Shown: positions 8,218 through 15,496 of the stretch, one piece after another
How the letters are laid out: each line of letters begins with the position of its first letter
Position numbering within the stretch: the first letter of the stretch is position 1
From: Betaproteobacteria bacterium
GTDB taxonomy: Bacteria; Pseudomonadota; Gammaproteobacteria; Burkholderiales; SG8-39
Assembly: GCA_007280315.1 (NCBI GenBank)
Contig: QYQC01000125.1
Location: 1-22,997 of the forward strand
Reading direction: 5' to 3'
DNA: 22,997 nt
Made by a program: the position numbers and the translations under genes
Notes under the pieces: generated by a model
What the model was told of the DNA's origin: nothing
Database searches by the model: none
What the model saw: only the letters and a program-made list of their open reading frames with translations

Positions 8218-8395
8218 AGTTCATGGCGGGGCATGGATTTCCAGATGAAAATGGCGGGGCTCTCCGTTTTCTTCGCCGGTCCTGCCTGGCTTAGCGCTAC
8301 CATTTGCGTTCCAGACTAATCGTTCGGGACGCGAACGGCGCTGCCAGCGTCCCCTGTTTCCAAGGTGGATCGATATCGATCTTTTCCCCAATCTA
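8218..8395. promoter_or_regulatory. Intergenic region with palindromes upstream of the TauE/SafE gene
   Basis: No gene is supported here. A perfect 14-bp palindrome, GATCGATATCGATC, lies at 8368-8381, centred about 21 bases before the GTG at 8396. Upstream are inverted repeats CGTTCG (8321-8326)/CGAACG (8332-8337) and GGACGC (8327-8332)/GCGTCC (8347-8352), which share bases and so could form alternative stems. ATGGCGGGGC occurs twice, at 8223-8232 and 8251-8260. No terminator with a U-run follows the DAHP synthase. An operator role for the palindrome is inference. Confidence 0.45.
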
Positions 8396-9136
8396 GTGCA
8401 AGCGCTCGGCTGGGAGGTGTGCCTGCTGGCGCCGCTCACCATCCTGTTTGGCTATGTCATTTTCGGCATGGTCGGTTTCGGTTCAACGCTTACCAACGTG
8501 CCGCTGCTGGCGCATCTGCTGCCGCTGCGTTTTGTCGTTCCGCTTACGCTGCTGCTCGACTTGACCGCCGCGATCGCGTTGGGAACGCGCACTCGTGGCC
8601 AGGCCGATCGCGCGGAACTCAGACGTATTTTGCCATTTGTTCTGCTCGGTCTCGCCCTGGGTCTTGCGCTGCTGATTCATTTGCCGGAGCGCGTACTACT
8701 GCTCCTGCTCGGCAGTTTTGTGCTTTACGCCGGGATCAGCAGCCTGGCGCGAAGGCCGGCCGCCGGCGTGTTGCACCCTGGCTGGGCGGTTCCGGCCGGG
8801 GTGATCGGGGGCATCTTCAGCGCGCTATACGGAACCGGCGGCCCGATTTACACCATCTATCTGTCGCGACGCCTGACAGACAAGTCGGCGTTCCGCGCCA
8901 CCATGGCCAGGCTGGTGATGACTGTGAGTCTGGTGCGCCTGGCGCTGTTCCTGGCCTCCGGGCTGCTGTTTCAGGACTACCTGCTGTTGGCGGCCCTGCT
9001 GCTTCTGCCGTTCGCGGCGCTGGGCCTGTCCCTCGGAAATCGCCTGCATCACGCCTTGTCGGCGCGGCGTATTTTGCTATTCGTGTATCTGCTAATCATC
9101 GCCAATGGCGCCGCGCTGATCGTGCGCGCCTGGTGA
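8396..9136 (+). CDS. TauE/SafE-family membrane permease
   Basis: This is a 246-residue integral membrane protein with about seven or eight hydrophobic segments. It shows the family's two internal half-repeats: FGYVIFGMVGFGSTLTNVPLL near the N-terminus and VIGGIFSALYGTGGPIYTIYL in the middle. The glycine-rich GxGxxGxGGP-like second motif is characteristic. Relatives export sulfite, sulfonates or other small organic anions; the substrate here cannot be inferred from the neighbours. The start is uncertain. GTG 8396 is the only credible start codon in frame after the stop at 8246, but no Shine-Dalgarno sequence precedes it. The gene stands alone between the DAHP synthase and a GT39 gene. Confidence 0.87.
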   Translation: MQALGWEVCLLAPLTILFGYVIFGMVGFGSTLTNVPLLAHLLPLRFVVPLTLLLDLTAAIALGTRTRGQADRAELRRILPFVLLGLALGLALLIHLPERVLLLLLGSFVLYAGISSLARRPAAGVLHPGWAVPAGVIGGIFSALYGTGGPIYTIYLSRRLTDKSAFRATMARLVMTVSLVRLALFLASGLLFQDYLLLAALLLLPFAALGLSLGNRLHHALSARRILLFVYLLIIANGAALIVRAW

Positions 9137-9148
9137 TCCTGTAGCCCT

Positions 9149-9154
9149 TATAAT
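9149..9154 (+). promoter_or_regulatory. Possible -10 element abutting the GT39 start
   Basis: A perfect TATAAT lies seven bases before the ATG at 9162. If used, transcription would begin at or next to the start codon and give a leaderless mRNA. No good -35 hexamer is visible 16-18 bases upstream and there is no extended -10, so this is a weak call. Confidence 0.35.
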
Positions 9155-9161
9155 CGCGGCC

Positions 9162-10697
9162 ATGCAGACCCCGTCCAGCCAGATCGCGGCGCCGCTGCGG
9201 ACCGCGTTTTATCTCGCGCTGGTGCTTACGCTGGCATTTAAATTCTGGTTTGCGCAGAAGCTGCCCATGACCGGGGATGAGGCCTACTTCATCTACTGGG
9301 GTGTCTATCCCGATTACGGTTTCTACGACCATCCACCCATGGTCGGCTGGATACTCGCGTTGCTGCTGCAGTTGTCGCGCTCGGAGTGGGTGCTGCGCCT
9401 GCCGGTGATCATGCTGCCGGCGCTGGTCGCGCTGGCGATGCTGCGCTACCTGAAACCGGCGGATGAAGCCAGGGCCTACGCCGTGGCGCTCGCGTTTCTG
9501 CTGCTGCCGGTCAACGTGTGGAACGTGCTGATCACCACCGATACGCCGCTGGTACTGTTTTCCTTTCTGTCGGCGCTGTGCTTCGCAGGCGCATTACGCC
9601 GCGAAACACAGTGGTTGTATGCGGCTTCGGGCGCGTTTCTCGGACTGGCATTTCTTTCGAAATATTTCGCCGTCCTTCTGGGTCTGGCCTACCTGGCCTT
9701 CGTACTGACCCAGCCTGCGGGCCGGCGCAGCTGGCGCGGGCTGGCTAGCGTAATTGCCAGCGTGCTGCCGTTTGCGGCGCTCAATGCCTGGTGGAATTAC
9801 CACCACTGCTGGGCCAACCTGATGTTTAACGTGTACAACCGGCACGACGACGCAGGATGGTCTGTGCAAACCCCCTTGCTCTATGTTCTGAGCGTTCTCT
9901 ACATGCTGTGCCCGGTTGCGCTTTACCAGTTGTGGCGCAGCCGCGCGGCGTTGCGTCTGAAAATGGCGGAACCGCGAGTGCGATTCTTCATTTTTGCCTG
10001 GGTTGTGCCGCTCGCCGTGTTCGCCCTGCTCGCGTTGGCGAAACAGATCGGCCTGCATTGGCTGCTTTCGTTCGTGCCATTTTTCTTCATCGCCGCTGCG
10101 CTGGTCCTCGATGCGGCGCAGCTGCGAAAATCCGCAGTCTATTTGTCCGTGTTTTCGGCGATCCACGTGACCGCCATCGTTGCGGTCAGTTTCATGCCGA
10201 TGGAGATTTGGAAAAACAACCGGCTCTACGACGGTATTGTATTTCACGTCAAAACGGCCGAGTTGCTGCAGCGGCTCGAACCTTATGCCGGAAGATACGA
10301 GTTTTCCGCCGACGGATTTTCACCGGCGGTGACGGCATCCTATGCCTCGGGCAAGTATTTTTTTGTTTTCGGCACTGCCTCCTCGCACGGGCGCCACGAC
10401 GACATCGTCACAGATTTCCGCTTGCTGGCGGGAAAGAACATTCTGGTGTTGAGGAAGAACCCGCCCAACCCGGCCGACTACGCGCCGTTTTTCGCCAAGG
10501 TCGAGTACCGCCAGTTCGAACTGTACGGCGCCACCTATCATCTGGTGCTGGGTCAGGCGTTCGATTACCCGCGATATCGCGAGCAGGTGCTGCGGCCATT
10601 GCGCGACCGTTACTATAGAATCCCGTCCTATCTGCCACTGGGCCACTGCTACTTTTGCGAACGCTACTTCCCCGATGAGCCCGTCCCCAGGCGCTAG
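9162..10697 (+). CDS. GT39 / PMT_2-family membrane glycosyltransferase (ArnT-like)
   Basis: The 511-residue protein has a GT-C fold layout. A first membrane span (about 14-32) is followed by a periplasmic loop carrying the catalytic-type acidic pair D39-E40 in MTGDEAYFIYWG and the hallmark YDHPP (D56-P59). About ten more hydrophobic segments lead to a soluble C-terminal part (about 345-511). Enzymes of this family move a sugar from a polyprenyl-phosphate carrier to lipid A, protein or glycan at the periplasmic face. The acceptor cannot be read from the sequence. It overlaps the following UbiA-family gene by 23 bases, so the two are translated from one message. Because some UbiA enzymes build polyprenyl-phosphate sugars, donor synthesis and transfer may be paired here; that is inference. 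Confidence 0.85.
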   Translation: MQTPSSQIAAPLRTAFYLALVLTLAFKFWFAQKLPMTGDEAYFIYWGVYPDYGFYDHPPMVGWILALLLQLSRSEWVLRLPVIMLPALVALAMLRYLKPADEARAYAVALAFLLLPVNVWNVLITTDTPLVLFSFLSALCFAGALRRETQWLYAASGAFLGLAFLSKYFAVLLGLAYLAFVLTQPAGRRSWRGLASVIASVLPFAALNAWWNYHHCWANLMFNVYNRHDDAGWSVQTPLLYVLSVLYMLCPVALYQLWRSRAALRLKMAEPRVRFFIFAWVVPLAVFALLALAKQIGLHWLLSFVPFFFIAAALVLDAAQLRKSAVYLSVFSAIHVTAIVAVSFMPMEIWKNNRLYDGIVFHVKTAELLQRLEPYAGRYEFSADGFSPAVTASYASGKYFFVFGTASSHGRHDDIVTDFRLLAGKNILVLRKNPPNPADYAPFFAKVEYRQFELYGATYHLVLGQAFDYPRYREQVLRPLRDRYYRIPSYLPLGHCYFCERYFPDEPVPRR

Positions 10698-11580
10698 CAC
10701 CGCGTCGTTTCCGCTGCAGTTGCTGCGCCTGCTGCGTCCGCATCAGTGGGTGAAGAACGGGTTTGTTTTCATCGGCCTGCTGTTCAGCGACGTCAGCGAC
10801 GACTGGGGTCTGCGGGGAAACGTCCTATATGCCGCCGCTGGATTCTGCTTGCTCTCGAGTTGCGTATACGTGTTGAACGACATGTTCGATCGCAAGGCCG
10901 ATCAAGCCCATCCGCTGAAACGCCATCGGCCCCTGGCCAATGGCACGGTGGGCATGGGCGCGGCGTTCGCGCTGGCGTGCGTCTGCGCGATCGCGGGCCT
11001 TGCGCTGGGCGCTGCGGCCGCCACCCGCGTGGCGGCCATTCTGCTAGCGTATCTGCTGCTCAATCTGGCCTACAGCGCCGGGCTGAAGCACGTCGCGATT
11101 CTCGATGTGTTCATTATCGCCGCAGGCTTCATGTTGCGCATTTTCGCCGGTACCTGGGGTGTGGGAATCGCCCCATCACAATGGCTGCTCCTGTGTGGTC
11201 TGCTGCTGACGATTTTCCTCGGCTTCGCCAAGCGCCGTGCCGAATTGATGGTGAGTGCAAATGATGGCGCCATTGGCGCCAGCCAGCGCCCGGTGCTCGA
11301 CGATTACAGCCCGGCGCTGCTCGACACGATGATGGCGATCAGCGCCGCCGGCGTCATCGTCAGTTACAGCTTGTATACCGTCAGCCCCGATACCGTGGAG
11401 TTGCACCACACAGACAATCTGATCTATACCCTGCCGTTCGTGCTGTACGGTATGTTTCGCTATATATTCCTGGTGCACCGCCGCGGCGGCGAAGACCCTG
11501 CGTCGACGCTGCTCACCGATGCGCATATGATCGTTACCGGCGCGGCCTGGCTGGGCGTCACTTTATGGCTGATTTGGTGA
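10675..11580 (+). CDS. UbiA-family prenyltransferase, decaprenyl-phosphate phosphoribosyltransferase-like
   Basis: This 301-residue polytopic protein has both UbiA aspartate-rich motifs. The first is NDMFDRKAD (N68-D76), followed by HPLKRHRPLANG; the second is in the YSAGLKHVAILDVFIIAAGF stretch. The beginning LLRLLRPHQWVKNGFVF is typical of the branch that transfers phosphoribose to decaprenyl phosphate, rather than of the 4-hydroxybenzoate branch. It is therefore more likely to make a lipid-linked sugar than ubiquinone. The ATG at 10675 lies inside the 3' end of the GT39 gene (23-base overlap), and no other good start lies nearby. Assignment to this branch is by motif recall and needs a profile comparison with UbiA/COQ2. 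Confidence 0.82.
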   Translation: MSPSPGASTASFPLQLLRLLRPHQWVKNGFVFIGLLFSDVSDDWGLRGNVLYAAAGFCLLSSCVYVLNDMFDRKADQAHPLKRHRPLANGTVGMGAAFALACVCAIAGLALGAAAATRVAAILLAYLLLNLAYSAGLKHVAILDVFIIAAGFMLRIFAGTWGVGIAPSQWLLLCGLLLTIFLGFAKRRAELMVSANDGAIGASQRPVLDDYSPALLDTMMAISAAGVIVSYSLYTVSPDTVELHHTDNLIYTLPFVLYGMFRYIFLVHRRGGEDPASTLLTDAHMIVTGAAWLGVTLWLIW

Positions 11581-11594
11581 ACCAGGATATCGAT

Positions 11595-11623
11595 TTGAGC
11601 TTGGCCCCCGGTTTCGGCATAAT
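11595..11623 (+). promoter_or_regulatory. Sigma-70 promoter for the cyclic-nucleotide-binding protein
   Basis: TTGAGC (11595-11600) and CATAAT (11618-11623) are separated by exactly 17 bases, a good housekeeping promoter. Transcription would start near 11630, leaving a 5' leader of about 65 bases that contains a 6-bp all-GC inverted repeat (GGCGGG 11644-11649, CCCGCC 11661-11666). Confidence 0.7.
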
Positions 11624-11694
11624 CGGCGAATGCCGGGCTCGCCGGCGGGACCTTCCCGGACCCGCCCGATGCACCTGTCTCGGACGAGCACGCA

Positions 11695-12225
11695 ATGGCT
11701 GAAAGCGGCAAACACGACCTCCTGGCGCATCTGGAATACCTCGGCGACGCGACCCAGTTCGCCGTCAAAATGCACCGCATGATCACTTACTCGCCGCTGT
11801 TCGAGAATTTCAACATGGCGGAAATACGGCTGATGAGTCACTTCATGCATGTCTACCGTGCCGGACCCGGCCAGGAGATCATCCACGAAGGCGAGCAGGG
11901 TGACTTCATGATGCTGATGATCGAGGGCAGCGTGGAGGTGTTCAAGCAGGACCGCTGGAACACGCCCAAGCTCATTGCGTCGGTCGACGCAGGCAAGACA
12001 CTGGGCGAAATGTCGATGATAGACGGCGAACCGCGCTTCGCCACCTGCGTTGCCGCCGAGTCCTGCGTGATTGCGGTGCTGTCGCGCGAGAGCCTGGCGC
12101 GCATCATTCTTGAGCAGCCGATACTGGGCGCGAAGATCCTGATGGAATTGGTGCTCATGCTGTCGCAGCGCCTACGCCAGACCAGCGTCAAACTGGTGGG
12201 TCTGATGGACAAGGACGGCAACTAG
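11695..12225 (+). CDS. Stand-alone cyclic-nucleotide-binding domain protein
   Basis: The 176-residue protein is essentially one CRP-type beta-barrel domain (about 35-155) with short helices on both sides and no helix-turn-helix, so it is not a transcription factor by itself. The phosphate-binding cassette is G104-E105 ... P113-R114-F115-A116 (LGEMSMIDGEPRFATC). The Gly, Glu and Arg that contact the cyclic phosphate in CRP are kept, but the following Ser/Thr is Phe. It may sense cAMP or cGMP and act on a protein partner. The window also encodes a nucleotide cyclase (18807-20882) about 6.6 kb downstream, a plausible source of the ligand. The ATG at 11695 has a weak GGACGA upstream. It has its own promoter at 11595-11623. 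Confidence 0.88.
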   Translation: MAESGKHDLLAHLEYLGDATQFAVKMHRMITYSPLFENFNMAEIRLMSHFMHVYRAGPGQEIIHEGEQGDFMMLMIEGSVEVFKQDRWNTPKLIASVDAGKTLGEMSMIDGEPRFATCVAAESCVIAVLSRESLARIILEQPILGAKILMELVLMLSQRLRQTSVKLVGLMDKDGN

Positions 12226-12315
12226 TCTGCGGTCGCGTCTGGTTATACTGGCAAACCCCTACGTCGCTGCGCCGCGAATGTGGCAGAATGGCGGCCGATA
12301 CTGGTGGAGGGCGGA

Positions 12316-12903
12316 ATGAACATAAAAAACGGCAAGGATTTCTGGGCTGGGCTGATGTTTGCCGGATTCGGACTGGGTTTTATGCTGGTGTCGTTCAATT
12401 ATCCGATGGGCTCGGCGGTGCGCATGGGGCCCGCCTATTTCCCGACAGTGCTTGGCGGCATGCTCGCGATCCTTGGCGCGGCAGTGTTTGTCCGCGCGTT
12501 CGTGTCGAAACTTCCCCACCCGCTCAAGGTGTTTTCGTTCCGGCTGCCCTTGATGATCGGCGCGCTCGCGCTCGGCGGGGCGACCTACCTGGCGGATAGC
12601 TGGCTCAAGGGCGTGCCGATGGCGGAGTTTGCGCTCACCGGGCTGGCACTGTTCCTGTTTATCGGCGCGTTCGGGCCGAAGTCGATGTTTCTGGTGCTGC
12701 TCTCCGTGGTTATATTCGGCTATGCGCTGAAACCGCTGGGCCTGGTGCTGGCGACCGTATTGTTGATCGTCATCAGCGCTTTTGGCGGCCACGATTTTCG
12801 CAATAAGGAAATCGTGATTCTGACCATCGTGCTGGTGCTGTTCGGGGTGCTGGTGTTCGTCAAGGGACTGGGCCTGCCGTTCAACCTCTGGCCCGGAGAA
12901 TAG
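12316..12903 (+). CDS. tctB: Tripartite tricarboxylate transporter small membrane subunit TctB
   Basis: This is the small membrane protein of a TTT (Tct/Bug) uptake system. The 195 residues begin MNIKNGKDFWAGLMFAGFG, a typical TctB opening, and hold four to five hydrophobic segments, including VRMGPAYFPTVLGGML and the closing ILTIVLVLFGVLVFVKGLGLPFNLWP. The start at ATG 12316 is supported by GGAGG at 12306-12310; an upstream in-frame GTG at 12280 has no such site. A TATACT at 12244-12249 may be a -10, without a clear -35. tctA begins two bases after its stop. TctB sequences diverge strongly, so the name rests largely on size, topology and the adjacent tctA. Confidence 0.9.
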   Translation: MNIKNGKDFWAGLMFAGFGLGFMLVSFNYPMGSAVRMGPAYFPTVLGGMLAILGAAVFVRAFVSKLPHPLKVFSFRLPLMIGALALGGATYLADSWLKGVPMAEFALTGLALFLFIGAFGPKSMFLVLLSVVIFGYALKPLGLVLATVLLIVISAFGGHDFRNKEIVILTIVLVLFGVLVFVKGLGLPFNLWPGE

Positions 12904-12905
12904 GC

Positions 12906-14408
12906 ATGGAATTCGATCTGATCCACAATCTCGGCATCGGCTTCGGCGTCGCGCTGAGCTGGCAGAACCTGATGTATTGTTTCTTCGGCGTGGTGCTGGG
13001 GACACTGATCGGCGTGCTGCCCGGCATCGGTCCCGTCGCAACCATCGCGATGCTGCTGCCGGTGACGTTCAACCTGTCGCCGATTTCGGCTTTGATCATG
13101 CTCGCCGGCATCTACTACGGCGCGCAATACGGTGGCTCGACCACCGCCATCCTGGTCAATATACCCGGTGAATCTTCTTCGGTGATAACCTGCCTGGATG
13201 GCTACGCGATGGCGCGTCAGGGCCGCGCCGGTCCCGCGCTGGCAATCGCTGCCATCGGCTCGTTCTTCGCCGGCTGCGTTGCCACAGTCGTCATTGCGCT
13301 GTTCGCACCGCCGTTGGCCGAGGTGGCGCTGAAATTCGGTCCGGCCGAGTACTTTTCGCTGATGATTCTGGGCCTGGTCGGCGCGACAGTGCTGGCGCAT
13401 GGTTCGCTGGTCAAGGCGATTGCGATGACCCTCCTCGGGCTGCTGCTGGGCCTGATCGGCACCGACGTCAATTCCGGCATCGCGCGGTTCTCTTTCGGTC
13501 TGCCGGAACTCTCCGATGGCATCGGCTTCGTCATTGTCGCCATGGGGGTATTCGGCTTCGCCGAGATCATTACCAATCTCGAGCAAGGCGAGTCACGCGA
13601 CGTGTTCGTCAACAAAGTCACCGGCCTGATGCCTACCTGGAAGGATCTCAAGGACAGCTCGGGTGCGATCCTGCGCGGCACCGCCCTGGGCTCGATGCTC
13701 GGCATCCTGCCCGGCGGCGGGGCGCTCCTGTCCTCGTTTGCCGCCTATACCCTGGAAAAGAAGATCGGTGACACATCGATGTTCGGCAAAGGCGAAATCC
13801 GAGGCGTCGCGGCGCCGGAATCGGCCAACAACGCCGGTGCGCAGACTTCCTTCATCCCCCTGCTCACGCTGGGTATTCCGTCCAATCCGGTGATGGCACT
13901 GATGATAGGTGCGATGATGATCCAGGGCATCGCCCCCGGGCCGCAGGTGATGACCGAAAGGCCGGAACTCTTCTGGGGCATGATCGCCAGCATGTGGATC
14001 GGCAACCTGATGCTGGTAATCCTGAACCTGCCCTTGATCGGCATCTGGGTGAAGCTGCTGACCGTGCCCTATCGGCTGCTCTACCCCTCGATCCTGCTGT
14101 TCTGCTGCGTCGGGGTCTACAGTCTGTCCAATGCGCCTTTCGACGTAATGCTGACCGCGGTTTTCGGGCTTTTGGGCTACATTTTTGTCAAGCTCGAATG
14201 CGAGCCGGCACCGCTGATTCTGGGCTTCATCCTCGGACCGCTGATGGAGGAGAATCTGCGCCGTGCGATGCTGCTTTCGCGCGGCGACGCAACCGTGTTT
14301 TTCACCAAGCCGATCAGCGGCGTGCTTCTCGGCATGGCGATCGTACTGCTGCTCATCACGCTGGCGCCGACGGTGCGCAAAACGCGCGAAGTCGCATTTC
14401 AGGAATAG
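12906..14408 (+). CDS. tctA: Tripartite tricarboxylate transporter permease TctA
   Basis: This is the large 500-residue permease subunit with about 10-12 membrane spans. It shows the family landmarks: VVLGTLIGVLPGIGPVATIAML near the N-terminus, YYGAQYGGSTTAILVNIPGE and the second-half repeat LGSMLGILPGGGALLSSFAAY with GVAAPESANNAGAQTSFIPLL. These systems use ion gradients to take up citrate or other carboxylates captured by a periplasmic binding protein. GGAG at 12895-12898 is seven bases ahead of the ATG, and the gene lies two bases after tctB. The binding-protein gene follows 104 bases later after a strong hairpin. No tctDE-type two-component pair lies beside it. Confidence 0.96.
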   Translation: MEFDLIHNLGIGFGVALSWQNLMYCFFGVVLGTLIGVLPGIGPVATIAMLLPVTFNLSPISALIMLAGIYYGAQYGGSTTAILVNIPGESSSVITCLDGYAMARQGRAGPALAIAAIGSFFAGCVATVVIALFAPPLAEVALKFGPAEYFSLMILGLVGATVLAHGSLVKAIAMTLLGLLLGLIGTDVNSGIARFSFGLPELSDGIGFVIVAMGVFGFAEIITNLEQGESRDVFVNKVTGLMPTWKDLKDSSGAILRGTALGSMLGILPGGGALLSSFAAYTLEKKIGDTSMFGKGEIRGVAAPESANNAGAQTSFIPLLTLGIPSNPVMALMIGAMMIQGIAPGPQVMTERPELFWGMIASMWIGNLMLVILNLPLIGIWVKLLTVPYRLLYPSILLFCCVGVYSLSNAPFDVMLTAVFGLLGYIFVKLECEPAPLILGFILGPLMEENLRRAMLLSRGDATVFFTKPISGVLLGMAIVLLLITLAPTVRKTREVAFQE

Positions 14409-14438
14409 CATTCCGGCAAGGCAGGTATGGTCTCAGGG

Positions 14439-14461
14439 CGGAGGACGCATTGTGTCCTCCG
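14439..14461 (+). terminator. Intercistronic hairpin between tctA and tctC
   Basis: CGGAGGAC (14439-14446) and GTCCTCCG (14454-14461) form a perfect 8-bp stem. One wobble and one C-G pair can shorten the loop to three bases. Only three T residues follow, so it is at best a leaky terminator. It may equally protect the upstream message from 3' decay or set a different dose of the binding protein. Confidence 0.5.
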
Positions 14462-14512
14462 TTTCCGTCTCGTGGGATTCGATTTGAACTGTCGTCCATA
14501 GAGGAGAACATC

Positions 14513-15496
14513 GTGAGTCGATGGAGTCGATTTACACTGCGGTCGATTGTCGCGTTGATGCTGGCGCTTGGATGCACGACCGCATCTGCACAGAGTTATC
14601 CAACCAAGCCGATACGTTTGGTGGTGCCGTATCCGGCGGGTGGTCCGCTGGACATCATGGCGCGCGCTATCGGGCAGAAGCTGACCGAGGCGTGGAACCA
14701 GCCGGTGCTGATCGACAATCGTGCCGGCGCCGGTGGCAATATCGGAGCCGATCTGGTGGCGAAGAGCGCGGCCGACGGTTATACGCTGTTGATGGGGGCG
14801 GTCGCGACCCACGCCATCAATCCGACCCTGTATGGAAAAATTCCCTACGACCCGGTAAAGGACTTTACGCCGGTGGCCCTGGTTGCACAGGTGCCGAATA
14901 TCCTGGTGGTAAACCCTTCGGTCCCGGCAAGATCGGTCAGGGAATTGATCGAATTGGCGCGTGAACGGCCAGGTTATCTCAATTACGGTTCGGGCTCGAC
15001 CGGGTCGACCGGTCATCTCGCGGGTGAGTTGTTCAAGACCATGGCCGGGGTGCAGATGGTGCACATTCCCTACAAGGGCGGTGCACCGGCGATGGCCGAC
15101 CTGCTTTCCGGTCAGGTACAGCTGATGTTCGACAATCTGGCCAATGCGCTGCCCAACGTCAAGGCTGGCCGGCTGCGGGCGCTTGCGGTAACCACGCTGG
15201 CGCGCGCGCCGGCAATGCCGGACCTGCCGACGATCGCCGAATCAGGGCTGCCCGGATTCGACCTTACGACCTGGTTCGGCGTGATGGTGCCCGCGGGAAC
15301 GCCACCCGAAATCGTCACGCGGCTCAATGCCGAAATAGTGCGCGCGCTGAATGCGACCGACATGCGCGAGCGCCTGCAGAAAATGGGCACTGAGCCGCCG
15401 GCAAACAATACGCCGGAACATTTCGCGGCGTTCATTCGCACCGAGGCGACGAAATACGCCAAGGTGGTCAAGGACTCCGGCGCCAGAGTGGACTAA
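14513..15496 (+). CDS. tctC: Bug/TctC-family periplasmic solute-binding protein
   Basis: This is the extracytoplasmic receptor of the tct system, 327 residues. A Sec signal peptide is clear: positive residues (RWSRFTLR), a hydrophobic core IVALMLALG, and cleavage expected after Ala26 (ASA-QS). The mature protein starts SYPTKPIRLVVPYPAGGPLD, the standard Bug opening, then shows IDNRAGAGGNIGADLVAKS, HIPYKGGAPAMADLLSGQVQLMFD and a C-terminal E-x-x-K-Y-A-K-V-V-K-D-S-G tail. The Bug carboxylate pocket is present, but the ligand cannot be read. The start is GTG 14513, with GAGGAG at 14501-14506 six bases ahead. Gene order here is B-A-C rather than the C-B-A of Salmonella. Its stop overlaps the stop of the convergent adenosyltransferase by four bases. 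Confidence 0.95.
   Translation: MSRWSRFTLRSIVALMLALGCTTASAQSYPTKPIRLVVPYPAGGPLDIMARAIGQKLTEAWNQPVLIDNRAGAGGNIGADLVAKSAADGYTLLMGAVATHAINPTLYGKIPYDPVKDFTPVALVAQVPNILVVNPSVPARSVRELIELARERPGYLNYGSGSTGSTGHLAGELFKTMAGVQMVHIPYKGGAPAMADLLSGQVQLMFDNLANALPNVKAGRLRALAVTTLARAPAMPDLPTIAESGLPGFDLTTWFGVMVPAGTPPEIVTRLNAEIVRALNATDMRERLQKMGTEPPANNTPEHFAAFIRTEATKYAKVVKDSGARVD

Noticed and set aside
8365..9144. 259-codon + frame overlapping the TauE/SafE gene in another frame
   Set aside because: Its translation is Ala/Arg-rich with no motif, while the overlapping frame gives a coherent membrane protein with family motifs.
13994..14512. N-terminal extension of tctC into tctA
   Set aside because: The extension lies over coding tctA, while GTG 14513 has a strong Shine-Dalgarno sequence and begins a clear signal peptide.
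14547..14575. Lipoprotein signal in TctC (Cys21)
   Set aside because: The residues before Cys21 (A-L-G) do not fit the lipobox well, and an ASA-Q signal peptidase I site lies just after it.
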